Source: Semisulcospira habei (taxonomy: Eukaryota; Mollusca; Gastropoda; Semisulcospiridae). Taken from it: DNA of 64,000 bases. Numbering within the stretch: the first letter of the stretch is position 1; each line of letters begins with the position of its first letter. Positions 1-10,316 of this stretch are shown in pieces. A program made the position numbers and the translations under genes. The stretch spans positions 214,466,949 through 214,530,948 of the forward strand of contig BTPG01000003.1 of assembly GCA_036245525.1 (NCBI GenBank). Direction: 5' to 3'. A model generated the notes under the pieces. It was not told the DNA's origin. It was given only the letters and a program-made list of their open reading frames with translations, and ran no database searches.

Positions 1-61
1 AACTTAAACACATTACTGATATGGAGACACGTCAACCGTTCTTCAATGCCCATATTAGATC
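1..61 (+). mobile_element. LINE reverse transcriptase fragment, left part
   Basis: The translation contains a stretch like FFNAHI, which matches the segment just after the RT palm in the LINE ORF at 7948-10314. The coding sense continues at 708 after the repeat insertion at 62-707. The two pieces are therefore one LINE split by a later insertion. The 11 bases catattagatc (51-61) recur at 708-718 as the target-site duplication. Confidence 0.75.
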
Positions 62-707
62 CTCACAAACCAGATAGGTGAGGCTAGCGCTGGCAGAATT
101 GTATAACAAACCAAGGGGAATTACTCAGCGCTGGACAGAACAATTAGATCCCCTGCCCCCGCCTATCAGGCACCCATTCGCCAGCCCACAGAGAAATACG
201 CAGGTATAGAACAAGACGATCATCTACATCCCTTAAAAAAGGATGCATCAGGTCTCTTATATAACCCATGTCTTTCTCCGGAACTTAGGAAGTAGGCAGG
301 AGAAACATACATACACAAACACGAAGGTTTGGCTACATACATACAAGCTGGCTACATACAAGCTGTACCGAATAAATATGAGTCATCAGTCGAAACCTGT
401 GATACACGCAATTAATGATCTAATGAGAAATAGTATTTTTCAATATGTGCACAATCACGGGGATGCTGTGATACACGCAATTAATGATCTAATGAGAAAT
501 TCTCCTGCCTACTTCCTAAGTTCCGGAGAGAGACATGGGTTATATAAGAGACCTGATGCATCCTTTTTTAAGAGATGTAGATGATCGTCTTGTTCTATAC
601 CTGCGTATTTCTCTGTGTGCTGGCGAATGGGTGCCTGATAGGCGGGGGCAGGGGATCTAATTGTTCTGTCCAGCGCTGAGTAATTCCCCTTGGAAATACA
701 GCCAGAA
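62..707. mobile_element. Composite inverted-repeat element (369-bp-unit family), copy 1
   Basis: The left end starts ctcacaaaccagatagg, as in the two larger arrays at 30834 and 53241. The right part (about 501-690) is the reverse complement of the left part (about 62-320), ending near the ccccttgg motif. The centre (about 335-500) holds sequence foreign to the family: an inverted copy of the flanking DNA at 1146-1271. The whole is bounded by catattagatc at 51-61 and 708-718, an 11-bp target-site duplication. No protein of the element itself is visible. Class unknown; there are no TIRs at the extreme ends. Confidence 0.75.
335..500 (-). repeat. Inverted copy of flanking sequence 1146-1271 captured inside composite element
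   Basis: From about 343 to 470 the sequence is the reverse complement of 1146-1271, including the bases agctgtaccgaataaatatg and the segment ending cacggggatgctg. A second partial copy, starting gtgatacacgcaattaatga, follows at 469-500. The captured piece therefore contains an internal direct repeat of about 32 bp (399-431 and 469-500). Confidence 0.8.
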
Positions 708-1200
708 CATATTAGATCGCATTATAGACTATGCTTCTACTGTGTGGGATGGTTCGAGAGATGTCAATTTGAAAAGATTGAACTCTCTACATCGGAGAGC
801 TGCCAAACTAATACTCCCTGATCCCAGCTTAACTACTGACCAAAAATTGGCATCCTTAAAAATTCTGCCCCTGAAAGATCATCTAATTTACACTAAGGGA
901 ATGGTTATGTTCAAGGCATTAAACGATAAGCTACCCCGATATATCACATCGCTATTTACCGTCTAGTCATCAACATACTCCAGATCAAGAAAATCCCTTA
1001 TTGTGCCGCGACCTAGAATTGATCTCTATAAAACGAGTTTGACGTTCTCTGGCTCTAGTCTTTGGAATGCCTTGCCTAGAAACGTCACGACATCAGCTAC
1101 TTTCTCCTCGTTTAAAGTCAGTCTCATCAAGTACTTATTTTTTGTCAGCAGCATCCCCGTGATTGTGCACATATTGAAAAATACTATTTCTCATTAGATC
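708..1200 (+). mobile_element. LINE RT C-terminal fragment, right part (CR1/Jockey-like)
   Basis: Translation gives YASTVWDG, then RRAAKLILPDPS and LKDHLIYTKGMVMFKALN, followed by a stop at about 964. The frame then resumes with VPRPRIDLYKTSLTFSGSSLWNALP to about 1140. This is the conserved tail after the reverse transcriptase in CR1/Jockey-type LINEs. The first part aligns with YASNIWDG and RRGIKLILPGSSP in the ORF ending at 10314, and the second part aligns with the fragment at 19651-19836. A stop codon and truncation make it a pseudogene. Confidence 0.85.
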
Positions 1201-1299
1201 ATTAATTGCGTGTATCACAGGTTTCGACTGATGACTCATATTTATTCGGTACAGCTTGTATGTAGCCAGCTACTCATATGACTGACTAACTTAAGCCGC

Positions 1300-1362
1300 A
1301 TAAGCGTGTGTGTGCACGTGTGTGCGTGTGCGTTGTGCGTGTGTGCGTGTGCGCACGTGTAT
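1300..1362 (+). repeat. GT-rich imperfect microsatellite
   Basis: Interrupted TG/CG dinucleotide run. No gene is visible between here and the CT tract at 1653. Confidence 0.8.
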
Positions 1363-1561
1363 ATTAGAGATAGAGAGTGGCGTGCTCAAATATGGATGCG
1401 TTATGTATGCGCATTAGGTTGTGTGTATTCTTATTATATTATTTTAATTAAACCTCACAAAATGTCATTATGCCCGACCAGTAAAGTTGGTAATTCCTAC
1501 GTCACTTCCCCCGTTTTTCTCCTTCTTAGTAGTAGAAAACAATTAGTACGATAGTAACCAT

Positions 1562-1649
1562 GTAATCAGTAGATTAGCAACGGCAAGTACGAAAAATGGT
1601 TGTTATTACCAAAACTTTTACCGTTGTCAAATAAAGGATCATTGTCATT

Positions 1650-1652
<3 letters not shown>
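1562..1652 (+). repeat. 3' end of dispersed retroelement, tail (CATTGT)n, next to (TC)n
   Basis: The sequence runs from agattagcaacggcaag to aataaaggatcattgtcatt and then directly into the TC tract. The reverse complement of the same terminus occurs at about 6897-6992 and 7264-7370, again beside a GA tract or short tandem tail. It therefore looks like the 3' end of one dispersed retroelement family. Confidence 0.6.
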
Positions 1653-1736
<84 letters not shown>

Positions 1737-1755
1737 TCTCTTTCTCTCTCTCTTT
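1653..1755 (+). repeat. (TC)n microsatellite
   Basis: A nearly pure TC run of about 80 bases, then interrupted TC to 1755. Confidence 0.95.
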
Positions 1756-2031
1756 AAAAAAAGGGTATCTGCAAACATTTTGTGGATCATTCGCAGGGAT
1801 GCCTTAACGACTTGTATTATATGTCTCTTTTATGCTGGGTCCAATTTATACCCAATGAAGTCTGTTATCCTTTTCATTTATCATTTGGACTACTTAGCTC
1901 TGTCTATGTGTGAAGGGGGGCGGGTGGGGTGGGGGTGTCTGTGAGTCTATGAGTATGTCTGTCTATGTGAACTGTGTTGTCATCTGTTTGAAAGTATTAT
2001 GTTTACTTTTATGTATGTATATTTGTAGTTA

Positions 2032-2032
<1 letters not shown>

Positions 2033-2123
<91 letters not shown>

Positions 2124-2145
2124 GCACACACACACACACACACAA
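2033..2145 (+). repeat. (TC)n then (CA)n compound microsatellite
   Basis: TC runs from 2033 to about 2121 and CA from about 2122 to 2145. This borders the outer end of the left inverted arm. Confidence 0.95.
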
Positions 2146-2662
2146 ACAAACATGTGAACATCTGCAGGAAGCATAGATCCTCATGCGCCGGGAAGGCGCA
2201 TGAGGATCTATGCCTCTTGGAAATGTTTGGAGCACGCGCGCACTAACACACACACACACACATCGACGCACTTTCAGAGGAGCATGCAAGTGACTTAGTT
2301 CTTAGTAAAGTCAACCTGCTTTAACGCAAATTATATCAAGGCTGAGACTGTACCGTGAAATTCTATTTTTTTTTTCACCATTTTCTCAAGCCCATGAAGG
2401 GAAAGTGAACCTCATATCACGTAAAACATAAAATTACCTAAAAAATAAAATTTACGTCATGACAAATGATGTTTGTCACAACAATAACGCGTATATTCTG
2501 CACCCCTTTTGACGCATTAGCAGATCTGCGAAATGTTTTCAGTAGGAAATATTTCAACATCAGAATCAGGACACAGACAAAAAGTAGAGACCCTTGTCAG
2601 CGAGGACTGCTCTCATATAGAAGGGACTTTGTGGGTTATGTTTCATTCTATCTTGTTTATCC
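2146..2662 (+). repeat. Left arm of ~500-bp inverted repeat enclosing two exons
   Basis: The arm aligns base by base, with small gaps, to the reverse complement of 6277-6890. Landmarks found in both in the same order are: catgagg hairpin, ttggaaatgtttggagc, CA microsatellite, gtaaagtcaacctgcttt, tcatgacaaatga, gcagatctgcga, ctcatatagaag, gggttatg and atcttgtttatc. Identity looks like roughly 80 percent. No ORF of note. It may be one dispersed repeat inserted twice in opposite orientation. Confidence 0.85.
2170..2213. repeat. Perfect hairpin in inverted arm
   Basis: Arms catagatcctcatgcgcc and ggcgcatgaggatctatg are exact reverse complements around a short loop (gggaa region). Related sequences occur at 6815-6870 and 12038-12080. 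Confidence 0.9.
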
Positions 2663-2737
2663 ATGGCATAGCTATTCCTACCATACGTTCTGCTTTTATG
2701 AATACGATGTGACTTGAATCTCTCCCATTTCATGTGT

Positions 2738-3201
2738 CATCATCATCAGTCCCTTGCCCGAACTGGGCGTTGGGGGGACTGAAAGGCAGCAGCAACAGAC
2801 AGTGCTCTCCACTGAGTTCTATTTTGGGCGGTGGCAAGCAAGTCTGGCATCTCGAGTTCGGTCCATTCTTTTATGTTTGCGACCCAACTCTTTCTCTGAC
2901 GACCTCGCCGACGACTTCCTTCGAGAGTGCCTTGGAGGATAGTCTTGGACAAGGTGTTGTGTCGGGTCACGTGGCCAAACCAAGCAAGCTTGCGCCGTTT
3001 CACGGTTGCCAGAAGGGGTTCATGTGGGCCCACCAGGGAAGTGACGATGCTCCGTACATATTCGTTGGTCTTGTGCTCGCGGTACGAGATGCGGAGCAAC
3101 TTCCTCAGGCACTTGTTCTCAAAGGCCTGGATTTTCTTTTCTGAGTCTGCAAGCAGTGTCCAAGTCTCACAGCCGTAGAGTAGAATAGAATAGAATAGAA
3201 T
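2738..3201 (-). mobile_element. 5'-truncated RTE-like LINE insertion with 11-bp TSD
   Basis: On the minus strand this encodes the C-terminal end of an RTE-type protein (WFGHVTRHNTLSKTILQG, then RRRGRQRKSWVANI, ending RPVRARD). It is nearly identical to the 3' end of the element at 62753-64000. The 3' tail is (TGATGATGATG) at 2738-2748. The direct repeat atttcatgtgt stands at 2727-2737 and 3202-3212, a clean target-site duplication. A TAGAA run at 3181-3200 fills the truncated 5' junction. The insertion ends 34 bp before the EGF exon acceptor. Confidence 0.92.
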
Positions 3202-3246
3202 ATTTCATGTGTATTGAACTGTTATTATGTTTGATGTGTATTACAG

Positions 3247-3360
3247 AAAAGAACGAGTGTGCCAGTAACCCATGTAGAAACAAAGGTGTTTGTGGTGATC
3301 AGACGAATTCCTTCGTCTGTACTTGTGCGACTGGATACACCGGCAGTTCCTGTGAATTCA
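3247..3360 (+). CDS. EGF-like domain exon of a type I membrane protein
   Basis: The exon is framed by a gtattacag acceptor (AG at 3245-3246) and a GTAAGT donor at 3361. It is 114 bp, phase 1 at both ends, so it is a symmetrical module. The translation holds one complete EGF-like domain with six cysteines in the usual spacing: NECASNPC, then GVC, FVC, TC, GYTGSSC. EGF modules of this kind act in extracellular protein-protein contacts. The frame extends past both splice sites, but the two consensus sites and matching phases define the ends. It is the first exon of the gene visible here; the start codon and signal peptide are not in the window. It is separated by a 107-bp intron from the next exon. 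Domain call is secure; the identity of the gene is not. Confidence 0.9.
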
Positions 3361-3467
3361 GTAAGTATATGAACCCTTTGCCTGTCGGTAGCTGTTTTAT
3401 TTTGCTATTTTATTCCGAAACAAAATGGACGTGCATTATCTTATCGTCTTTCTTTTCTTCCCGCCAG

Positions 3468-3737
3468 AAAAACCGGGGGAGCTGTACCATAACTGTCCGG
3501 AGGATGTGTACGTTGACCAGGGGTTGCTGTGCGACTGCAAAATCTTGGACCCTGGGGAACCCGCTGCGAATGTAGGCTGGAGGGACTGGCGGAAGCCTGG
3601 GTCGAAAGCGGTCATCAGAACTCTGGAAATACCGATTGTCAACAAGTCTGACGAGGGCAAAACTTTCACATGTCAGTACACGTGGAATGCCAACGGAAAC
3701 TTCACGAAGCACGTGAACTACACATTGCGGTTGGCAC
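3468..3737 (+). CDS. First Ig-like domain exon
   Basis: The acceptor is a pyrimidine tract ending cccgccag (AG at 3466-3467) and the donor is GTAAGA at 3738. The exon is 270 bp (90 codons), phase 1 at both ends, and stays in frame with the EGF exon. The translation looks like one immunoglobulin-like domain: cysteines in LLCDCK, tryptophan in VGWRDWRKPG, and the typical F-strand motif DEGKTFTCQY. N-glycosylation sequons NKS, NFT and NYT fit an extracellular location. The phase pattern and the short 107-bp intron place it in the same transcript as the EGF exon. The next intron is long (about 7.8 kb) and full of repeats. It could be a V-like or I-like Ig set; I cannot decide. Confidence 0.88.
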
Positions 3738-4320
3738 GTAAGAAACAAAGCAGCAAAGGTGGTTCATGTAATATGCTGAGGAGCAAAAACAATGCGACAA
3801 TTTTGAAATCGTCGGAAACACGAGTGTTGACGCCCTATCTGTAGAATGCCCTTATCTGTAGACGCTGATGCAGAATACAGAGCTCTCCCCTTTGAGGGAA
3901 ATTTACGTTCAGCGTTGACTTATTGTCACTCTAATGAAAATATGTTTTGACGGCACCGAACGTCCTGTTTGTGTGTAATTACACACGGGCTTAGGGTATC
4001 TTCAGATCTGAAACTTAGCTTTAGATAAACAGCATGTTTGAGTTAAAAACAACACCAAAATAATAACAACAACAAAATATCAACTATTAGATTTTCAACC
4101 GCCAGCGTTACCGATCATCATCAGATCTGAAACTTAGCTTTGGATAAACATGTTGTATTTAAAAATAAATTAAAATAATAATAGCAAAGTTCCAACTGTG
4201 TGTATTTGAACCGGTAACAGATCATTTTTGTCGGTTTGCTTGAATCTATCACTATTCAGGCTGAGGGTATCTGATCTAGGATAGCTTTCGATAAGCAGCA
4301 TGTTTCGTTTAAGGGGCCGC
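3738..4320 (+). repeat. Intron start; decayed ~120-bp direct repeats
   Basis: Three imperfect copies share agatctgaaacttagcttt and gataaac..catgtt, near 4003, 4120 and 4260. No coding sequence is seen. Confidence 0.6.
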
Positions 4321-4330
4321 GGAAAGTGGA

Positions 4331-4370
4331 GTGTTTATTTATTTATTTATTTATTTATTTTTTTTTTTTC
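4331..4370 (+). repeat. (ATTT)n and poly-T
   Basis: Short tetranucleotide run followed by a T tract. Confidence 0.9.
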
Positions 4371-4571
4371 GGGTTGTTGACTGACCCTGAAAGATTTTGG
4401 CGATTACGTCCGGTTCAAAAACCAGGCTATGCGACACTGATTTTCACAGTGTTGCCGTTATGATTATTTTCATGTTGTTTTTCCCTCCACACAACCATCA
4501 AAGACATCAAATGATAAATAAATAACACGTACCTTTTGCTTCGGGTATGTTGTCAAATGCAGCCGAAGTGA

Positions 4572-4572
4572 G

Positions 4573-4603
<31 letters not shown>
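4572..4603 (+). repeat. Poly-A tract
   Basis: About 32 A residues. A poly-T tract of about 26 lies at 4735-4760, so the ~130 bp between them has A at the left and T at the right. Confidence 0.95.
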
Positions 4604-4605
<2 letters not shown>

Positions 4606-4761
4606 AAGCAGCAGCCATGTGCCGCCTGAAGCCATGATTCCAGACTTGAACAGCTATCGTGGATTCCACTTTTGGAATTTCGCGCCATGCCGTCATGGAG
4701 GATTTCCCAGAAGGGAGTGCTGTGTTCTTCACCATTTTTTTTTTTTTTTTTTTTTTTTTTT

Positions 4762-5010
4762 GATTAATGACCGCTTTCAGTTTATTCAGTAAAAATATTT
4801 TTTGGGAAATTGTCTTTCCGATGTGTATGAGATGGGTCTGCCAACTAAGTTGGTTATCTACAATTACCCCTAGTAAACGGTGCTGCTGTACTTGCTCTAT
4901 GAGGACAGCTTCAAATGAGAGGTTTAGAGGCGCGGGTTTCAGCTGATGTTTCTGACGTGACTAGCTTGCTTTTTGTTTTAGCTGGATTGACTATCATTCT
5001 ATTTCTACTT
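4762..5010 (-). mobile_element. CR1/Jockey-like LINE RT fragment
   Basis: Minus-strand translation in two frames gives [15 protein letters not shown] and then IEQVQQHRLLGVIVDNQLSW. These align with MIISIPKTKSMLVTT and IEQVSKHRLLGVTVDEQLSW in the ORF at 7948-10314. One frameshift is needed. It is a short truncated pseudogene between a poly-T tract and a GA microsatellite. Confidence 0.85.
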
Positions 5011-5013
5011 CAC

Positions 5014-5018
<5 letters not shown>

Positions 5019-5083
<65 letters not shown>

Positions 5084-5103
5084 GAGGGAGAGAGAGAGAG
5101 AGG

Positions 5104-5179
<76 letters not shown>

Positions 5180-5197
5180 CAGAGAGAGAGAGGGAGA
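5019..5197 (+). repeat. (GA)n microsatellite
   Basis: AG run with GGGAG and ACAGAG variants. The ORFs across it on both strands are artefacts of low complexity. Confidence 0.95.
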
Positions 5198-5340
5198 GGG
5201 GGGAAGGTGGAGTCACGACTTTCAAGTCTGTAATTGTTTTATGGTAGCCATTAGTATTCTTTTCATACAAGAAGTGACTGTAAGTATTATGTTTATCTAT
5301 GAAATGTGTGCGGCTGACCCATTGCGCAATGAACAGATGT

Positions 5341-5616
5341 GAATAGAAGATAAAAAGACGTCACTAGTCAATCAATCAATATTATGAATAGAAGATAAAA
5401 AGACGTCACTAGTCAATCAATCAATATTATGAATAGAAGATAAAAAGACGTCACTGGTCAATCAATCAATATTATGAATAGAAGATAAAAAGACGTCACT
5501 AGTCAATCAATCAATATTACGAATAGAAGATAAAAAGACGTCACTAGTCAATCAATCAATATTATGAATAGAAGATAAAAAGACGTCACTAGTCAATCAA
5601 TCAATATTATGAATAG
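5341..5616 (+). repeat. 45-bp minisatellite, six copies
   Basis: Six units start at 5341, 5386, 5431, 5476, 5521 and 5566, followed by a partial unit. Each contains gaatagaagataaaaagacg and tcaatcaatcaatatta. Differences are single bases, so the array is recent or homogenised. Confidence 0.95.
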
Positions 5617-6276
5617 TTTTTTTGACTTAAAATAATACCATTCTGAAAAGAAAAAGGGGGTGGGTGGAATCGTGGACCGACTAAGAGCGGGTGGAGGGGG
5701 TGAAGAGGGGTGGGGGGTAGTGGGAGTGGGTGGGAACCAATCAAGATCTGTCACAATAACTACCATTATGCAACTGAAATGTTTTGCTCCATCAGAAATC
5801 TAACTGCAGGGTCTCCCGCGCACGTTCTGTGCAACCGATGCATACAGAAAAATAACGATAACCAGTTAATAGCTACAATAAAGGAAGGGTGCCTGCAGCT
5901 GGGCAGTTCTTCTGTCGCGCAACCGTTACTAGCGGTACCGTACTGTCTGTATTAATATGTAAAAGTCAATACTTGTGTTATTTTCACATTACATGGCAAA
6001 AAGTGAAAGAGTTTCAGACGCAAAAGACCTATTATAATGTAATACAACAGACCAAGACCCCGCAAATTAAACAAAAAGTTTGAAAATTCAAGTGTCGATA
6101 CTTACGGGGAGTTTCTGCAGTTACGGTGTCAACACACGAGTGTATCCGCTGATTAAAAAAAAAAGTGTCGCATTTTTGTTTTGGCTGGTCAGCATAGTTT
6201 TGCTAGCAGTTCGTGCGTCATTTTGTTGCTTTTGTTGGCGAGAGTATTGTTTTTTTGCGGTCAGCACACAAACTGA

Positions 6277-6700
6277 TAAACAAGATGGGATGAATCATAA
6301 CCCACTAAGTCCCTTCTTCTATATGAGAACTGTCCTAGCTGCCATTTATCTCTACCTTTTGTCTTTGACCTGATTCTGTTGTTGAATTATCTCCTATTGA
6401 AAAGTCTCGCAGATCTGCAAATGCGTCAGTGAATTCTACAAGGGGCGCAGGACATACGCGTCATTGGTTTGACAAACGTCATTTGTCATGACGAAAGTTT
6501 TAGTTTTAACGTAATTTTATATTTCACGTGATATAAGTTTCTCTTTCGCTTCATAGGCTTGAAAAAAATGGTGACAAAACCAGAACTTCACGGTACAATT
6601 TCAGTCTTGCTATAATTTGTGTGAAAGCAGGTTGACTTTACCTATCTATATGATATACTAAGTACACGGGTCATCTGCATGGTCTTCTTAAAGCGCGTTG

Positions 6701-6778
<78 letters not shown>

Positions 6779-6890
6779 TAGTGCGTGCGTGCGCGCGCGC
6801 TCCAAACATTTCCAAGAGGCATATAGATCCTCATACGACTGGAGGGCGCATGAGGTTTTATTCCTCCCGGAAATGCGCGCATGTTTGTGT
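6277..6890 (-). repeat. Right arm of the inverted repeat enclosing two exons
   Basis: Reverse-complement partner of 2146-2662. It contains a longer GT microsatellite (about 6697-6772) and an imperfect version of the hairpin (6815-6870). Confidence 0.85.
6697..6772 (+). repeat. (GT)n microsatellite
   Basis: Pure GT run inside the right inverted arm. The left arm has only a short CA run at the equivalent point. Confidence 0.95.
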
Positions 6891-6896
6891 AAGAGA

Positions 6897-7000
6897 GACA
6901 ATGACAATGACAATGATTCTTTATTTTACAACGGTGAACGTTTTGGCTGGTACACCCATTTTTCGAACTCGCCGTTGCTAATCTAATCTACAAATAATAA
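6897..7000 (-). repeat. 3' end of dispersed retroelement with (ACAATG)n tail
   Basis: Reverse complement of the terminus seen at 1562-1652: the ACAATG repeats, ttctttattttacaacggt and the gccgttgctaat motif. Confidence 0.6.
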
Positions 7001-7163
7001 ACAATGTGTGAAAATGTTATTTTGGAGACAAAAATAATAATTAAAAAATAAAATATTGAATGATATAAAAACAAAACAAACAACAACAAAAACAACAACA
7101 ACACCAACAAAAGGTGCACACACACACATACACACACACAAACACGCGCGCGAACGCACACAC

Positions 7164-7173
7164 TGAATAACAT

Positions 7174-7270
<97 letters not shown>
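7164..7270 (+). repeat. (GA)n microsatellite
   Basis: Pure GA run of about 105 bases, followed by three ACAATGA units. Confidence 0.95.
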
Positions 7271-7272
<2 letters not shown>

Positions 7273-7370
7273 AATGAACAATGAACAATGAACCTTTATT
7301 TTCCAACGGTAGAAGTTATTGGTAACAGGACCAGTTTTCAAACTTGCCGTTGCTACATCTACTACATAAA
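7264..7370 (-). repeat. Second minus-strand copy of the (ACAATG)n-tailed terminus
   Basis: Shares cctttattttccaacggtag and the cttgccgttgct motif with 6897-7000. Confidence 0.6.
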
Positions 7371-7379
7371 TGACATAGA

Positions 7380-7570
7380 CATGTAAACATACACATACCA
7401 CACACTGACGCATGTATACACTCGCTCACGCACGCACGCCCGCACATACACACGCACACGCACGCTCACACACACACACACACAAACACAAACTTGCACA
7501 CGCACGCACTTAGACACACACGCACACATATACACAAACGCTCTCGGACACGCACTCCAGACATACGTAC
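7380..7570 (+). repeat. CA/CG-rich imperfect dinucleotide region
   Basis: Low-complexity mix of CA and CG runs. No gene seen. Confidence 0.8.
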
Positions 7571-7687
7571 ACGCATAACGCGTACGCACAAAAATATAAA
7601 ATGAGTAAAAATGCAAAGTAAAGCAATACACAGAAAATCATTAAGTACATTAGAATTCATACAGCAAAGGCAAATATATATGTGTGT

Positions 7688-7688
<1 letters not shown>

Positions 7689-7774
<86 letters not shown>
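7689..7774 (+). repeat. (CT)n microsatellite at the 5' edge of a LINE
   Basis: Pure CT run that stops where LINE endonuclease coding begins. Confidence 0.95.
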
Positions 7775-7776
<2 letters not shown>

Positions 7777-10316
7777 GGCCACCTTAATGTATATCACCTT
7801 TGCAGCAAAGTATCAGACGTTACAGTACTACTCAACCAACCCTCCCCATAGCATATATTTGGCTTTACAGAAAGTAGATTAACAGAGAATATAAGTAACC
7901 AAGCTATCACCATACAAAATTTCTCCATTCATAGGCGAGATGCTTCAGTGCCTGGTCATACTGGCATTTGTGCTTATGTTCACAATACTATTGCTAACAA
8001 CGTAACACGACGATGTGACCTGGAATCCACCCATGTGGAAAGCCTGTGGCTTGAGATAAAAGCAACCGCCAAGTCAACCCCGACCTTTGTATGTTTTATT
8101 TACAGAAACCCCGCAGCTACAGTGTCCTGGCAAGATGATTTTGTTGTAATGGTTGACAAAGTACAAAACTCCAAGGGTGATATACATATACTCGGTGATT
8201 TTAATGTTGATTTATTGAAACCTGGCAACATAACGTTCTTAGGCCTTACACAAGTAGTTCAGTCACCCACCAGGGTCACTACTACCTCATCCACATTAAT
8301 TGACCATGTTTATACAACCAACGACAGTGCCCTTAGCAATGTCTATGTACCCAGCACCTCTGTCAGTGATCATTTTCCGATTTGTTTTTCATTATCTGCG
8401 AAGTTGCCAAAGAAACTTCATAAGGAGCATATAACCATTCTCTACAGATCGTTCAAAAAATTTAATCAAGATGATTTTTTGCATGAACTTTCCCAAACAC
8501 CATTTTCCGATGTGTATAACTATAACGATCCCAATGTAGCGCTGTCCCACTGGTATAAGTTGTTCCTCGGTGTTCTTGACAGACATGCCCCGAGGCGCAC
8601 TAAGCGTGTTAAACATCAAACTGTGCCTGAGTGGCTGACGGATGAGATTAAAACTGCGATGGAACTAAGAGATCTATTGAAACAACAAAAGAAATTTGAC
8701 GAGTACAAAAAACAGCGAAACCTTGTTAAATCATTAGTACGTAAAGCACAGAGGCAGTATGCTGAAAAGATTATTGCGGGCGGCAAAGACATACGCAGCG
8801 TGTGGCAGGTGATTAACACATTTACTAAAGGACAATCTAGCAAATCAACGAGTGTCCCCCCGCACCTCACAGCTGATGTATTTAATGAACACTTTCTTAA
8901 CATTGCTAAAACCCTGTCACAGACGAACACCAGTGAGCCAAGTGAATACGTATGCTCAGAACAATTGAAACAGCACAGTCAGATAAACGCCGGCAATACT
9001 TTCTCAGTTCCCCTAATGACCGTCCTTGATGTAGGAAAATCTATTACCAACATGAAAAGTAAAACATCTTGTGGTGTCGACGGTATTAGCAGTAAAATCC
9101 TGAAAATTGCGCTCCCTTATATTGTTGAATCATTAACCTTTATATATAACCTTTCGATTCAAAAGAGCATGTTTCCCGATGAATTGAAAATAGCAAAAGT
9201 TACTCCTCTACCGAAAAGCAAAGATCTGAGCGACCCAAGTGAGTACAGACCTATATCAATCTTATCAACAGTGTCCAAACCATTTGAAAAGCATATACAT
9301 AATCATTTACTTCAATTCCTGGAGAAAAACCACCTTCTTAGTACTGCACAATCAGCTTTTCGGCCTAAACATTCGTGTCAGACAGCCTTAACTCTCATAA
9401 CCCACAAATGGCTTACTGCCACCAATGAGTCCAAACTTTCGGGTGTAGTATTTCTAGATCTTAAAAAAGCCTTCGATCTCATTAACCACTCAATCTTATT
9501 AAAGAAGTTACCTTTATATCACATTGACTCAAATGCAGTCGCTTTTCTCTCGTCCTATCTCTTAGACAGAACGCAGAAAGTGTTCTTGAATGGTAAATAC
9601 TCAGCGAAAGGACTGGTGACCCATGGTGTTCCTCAGGGATCCACCCTAGGACCGTTATTATTCAACATCTTTATAAATGACCTTCCACTGTCAATATCAC
9701 ACCCCGACACAAACTGTGAACTATTTGCTGACGATACATCATTACATGTATCTGATAAAAATGTTTCAACCGTGAACGCTGTCCTCCAACATAGTTTAGA
9801 TGAAGTGTCAACTTGGTGTGAAGAAAATCATATGATTATTAGTATTCCTAAAACGAAAAGTATGTTGGTGACAACACGCCAAAAGCATCAACGTGTTTTG
9901 CAACCCCTTGAGCTGTCCCTTCATTCTCAGCCCATAGAGCAAGTGTCAAAACATCGTTTGTTAGGAGTGACAGTCGACGAACAGCTCAGCTGGGAGCCGC
10001 ACATAGAAACTGCCTGTAAAACTATTTCAAAGAATCTATTTTTATTATCCAAATTAAGTCGTATAGTTGACATTGATGCTCGAAAACTATTCTTTAACGC
10101 ACACATCAAGACACATTGTAATTATGCTTCCAATATCTGGGACGGCTGTGGAGACATTCATTTGAAAAAAAATAATTCCCTTTACCGGCGAGGTATTAAG
10201 CTTATTCTTCCTGGTTCGTCCCCTACTGATGAAAGACTGAAGGCCCTTAATATTCTACCACTCAGTAAACAATTGGAACTTAATAGATGCTTACACACAA
10301 ACTTGGTACAGTGATG
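7775..10316 (+). mobile_element. CR1/Jockey-group LINE with long endonuclease-RT ORF
   Basis: The coding sequence encodes a non-LTR retrotransposon ORF2. An in-frame TAG at 7849-7851 separates a short N-terminal piece (endonuclease start, LNVYHL) from an open frame to 10314. The endonuclease part includes GFTESRL, RRDASVPGH, ILGDFNVDLL, STLIDHVYTT and SVSDHFP. The RT includes EYRPISILS, FLDLKKAFDLIN, GVPQGSTLGPLLFNIFINDLP and the catalytic FADDTSL. It copies element RNA into DNA at a nicked target. The 5' end is cut at a CT microsatellite and the last ~90 residues of the usual C-terminus are missing. Nearly intact RT, but a dead copy. The clade within the CR1/Jockey/L2 group is uncertain. Confidence 0.92.

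Noticed and set aside
5010..5270. Long ORFs across GA/TC and CA/GT microsatellites
   Set aside because: Low-complexity translation (Ser-Leu, Arg-Glu, Cys-Val runs) with no start or splice context; the same applies at 1600-1944, 2029-2289, 6671-7413 and 19116-19499.
5341..5616. CRISPR-like regular repeats
   Set aside because: Units are contiguous with no unique spacers; an animal minisatellite.
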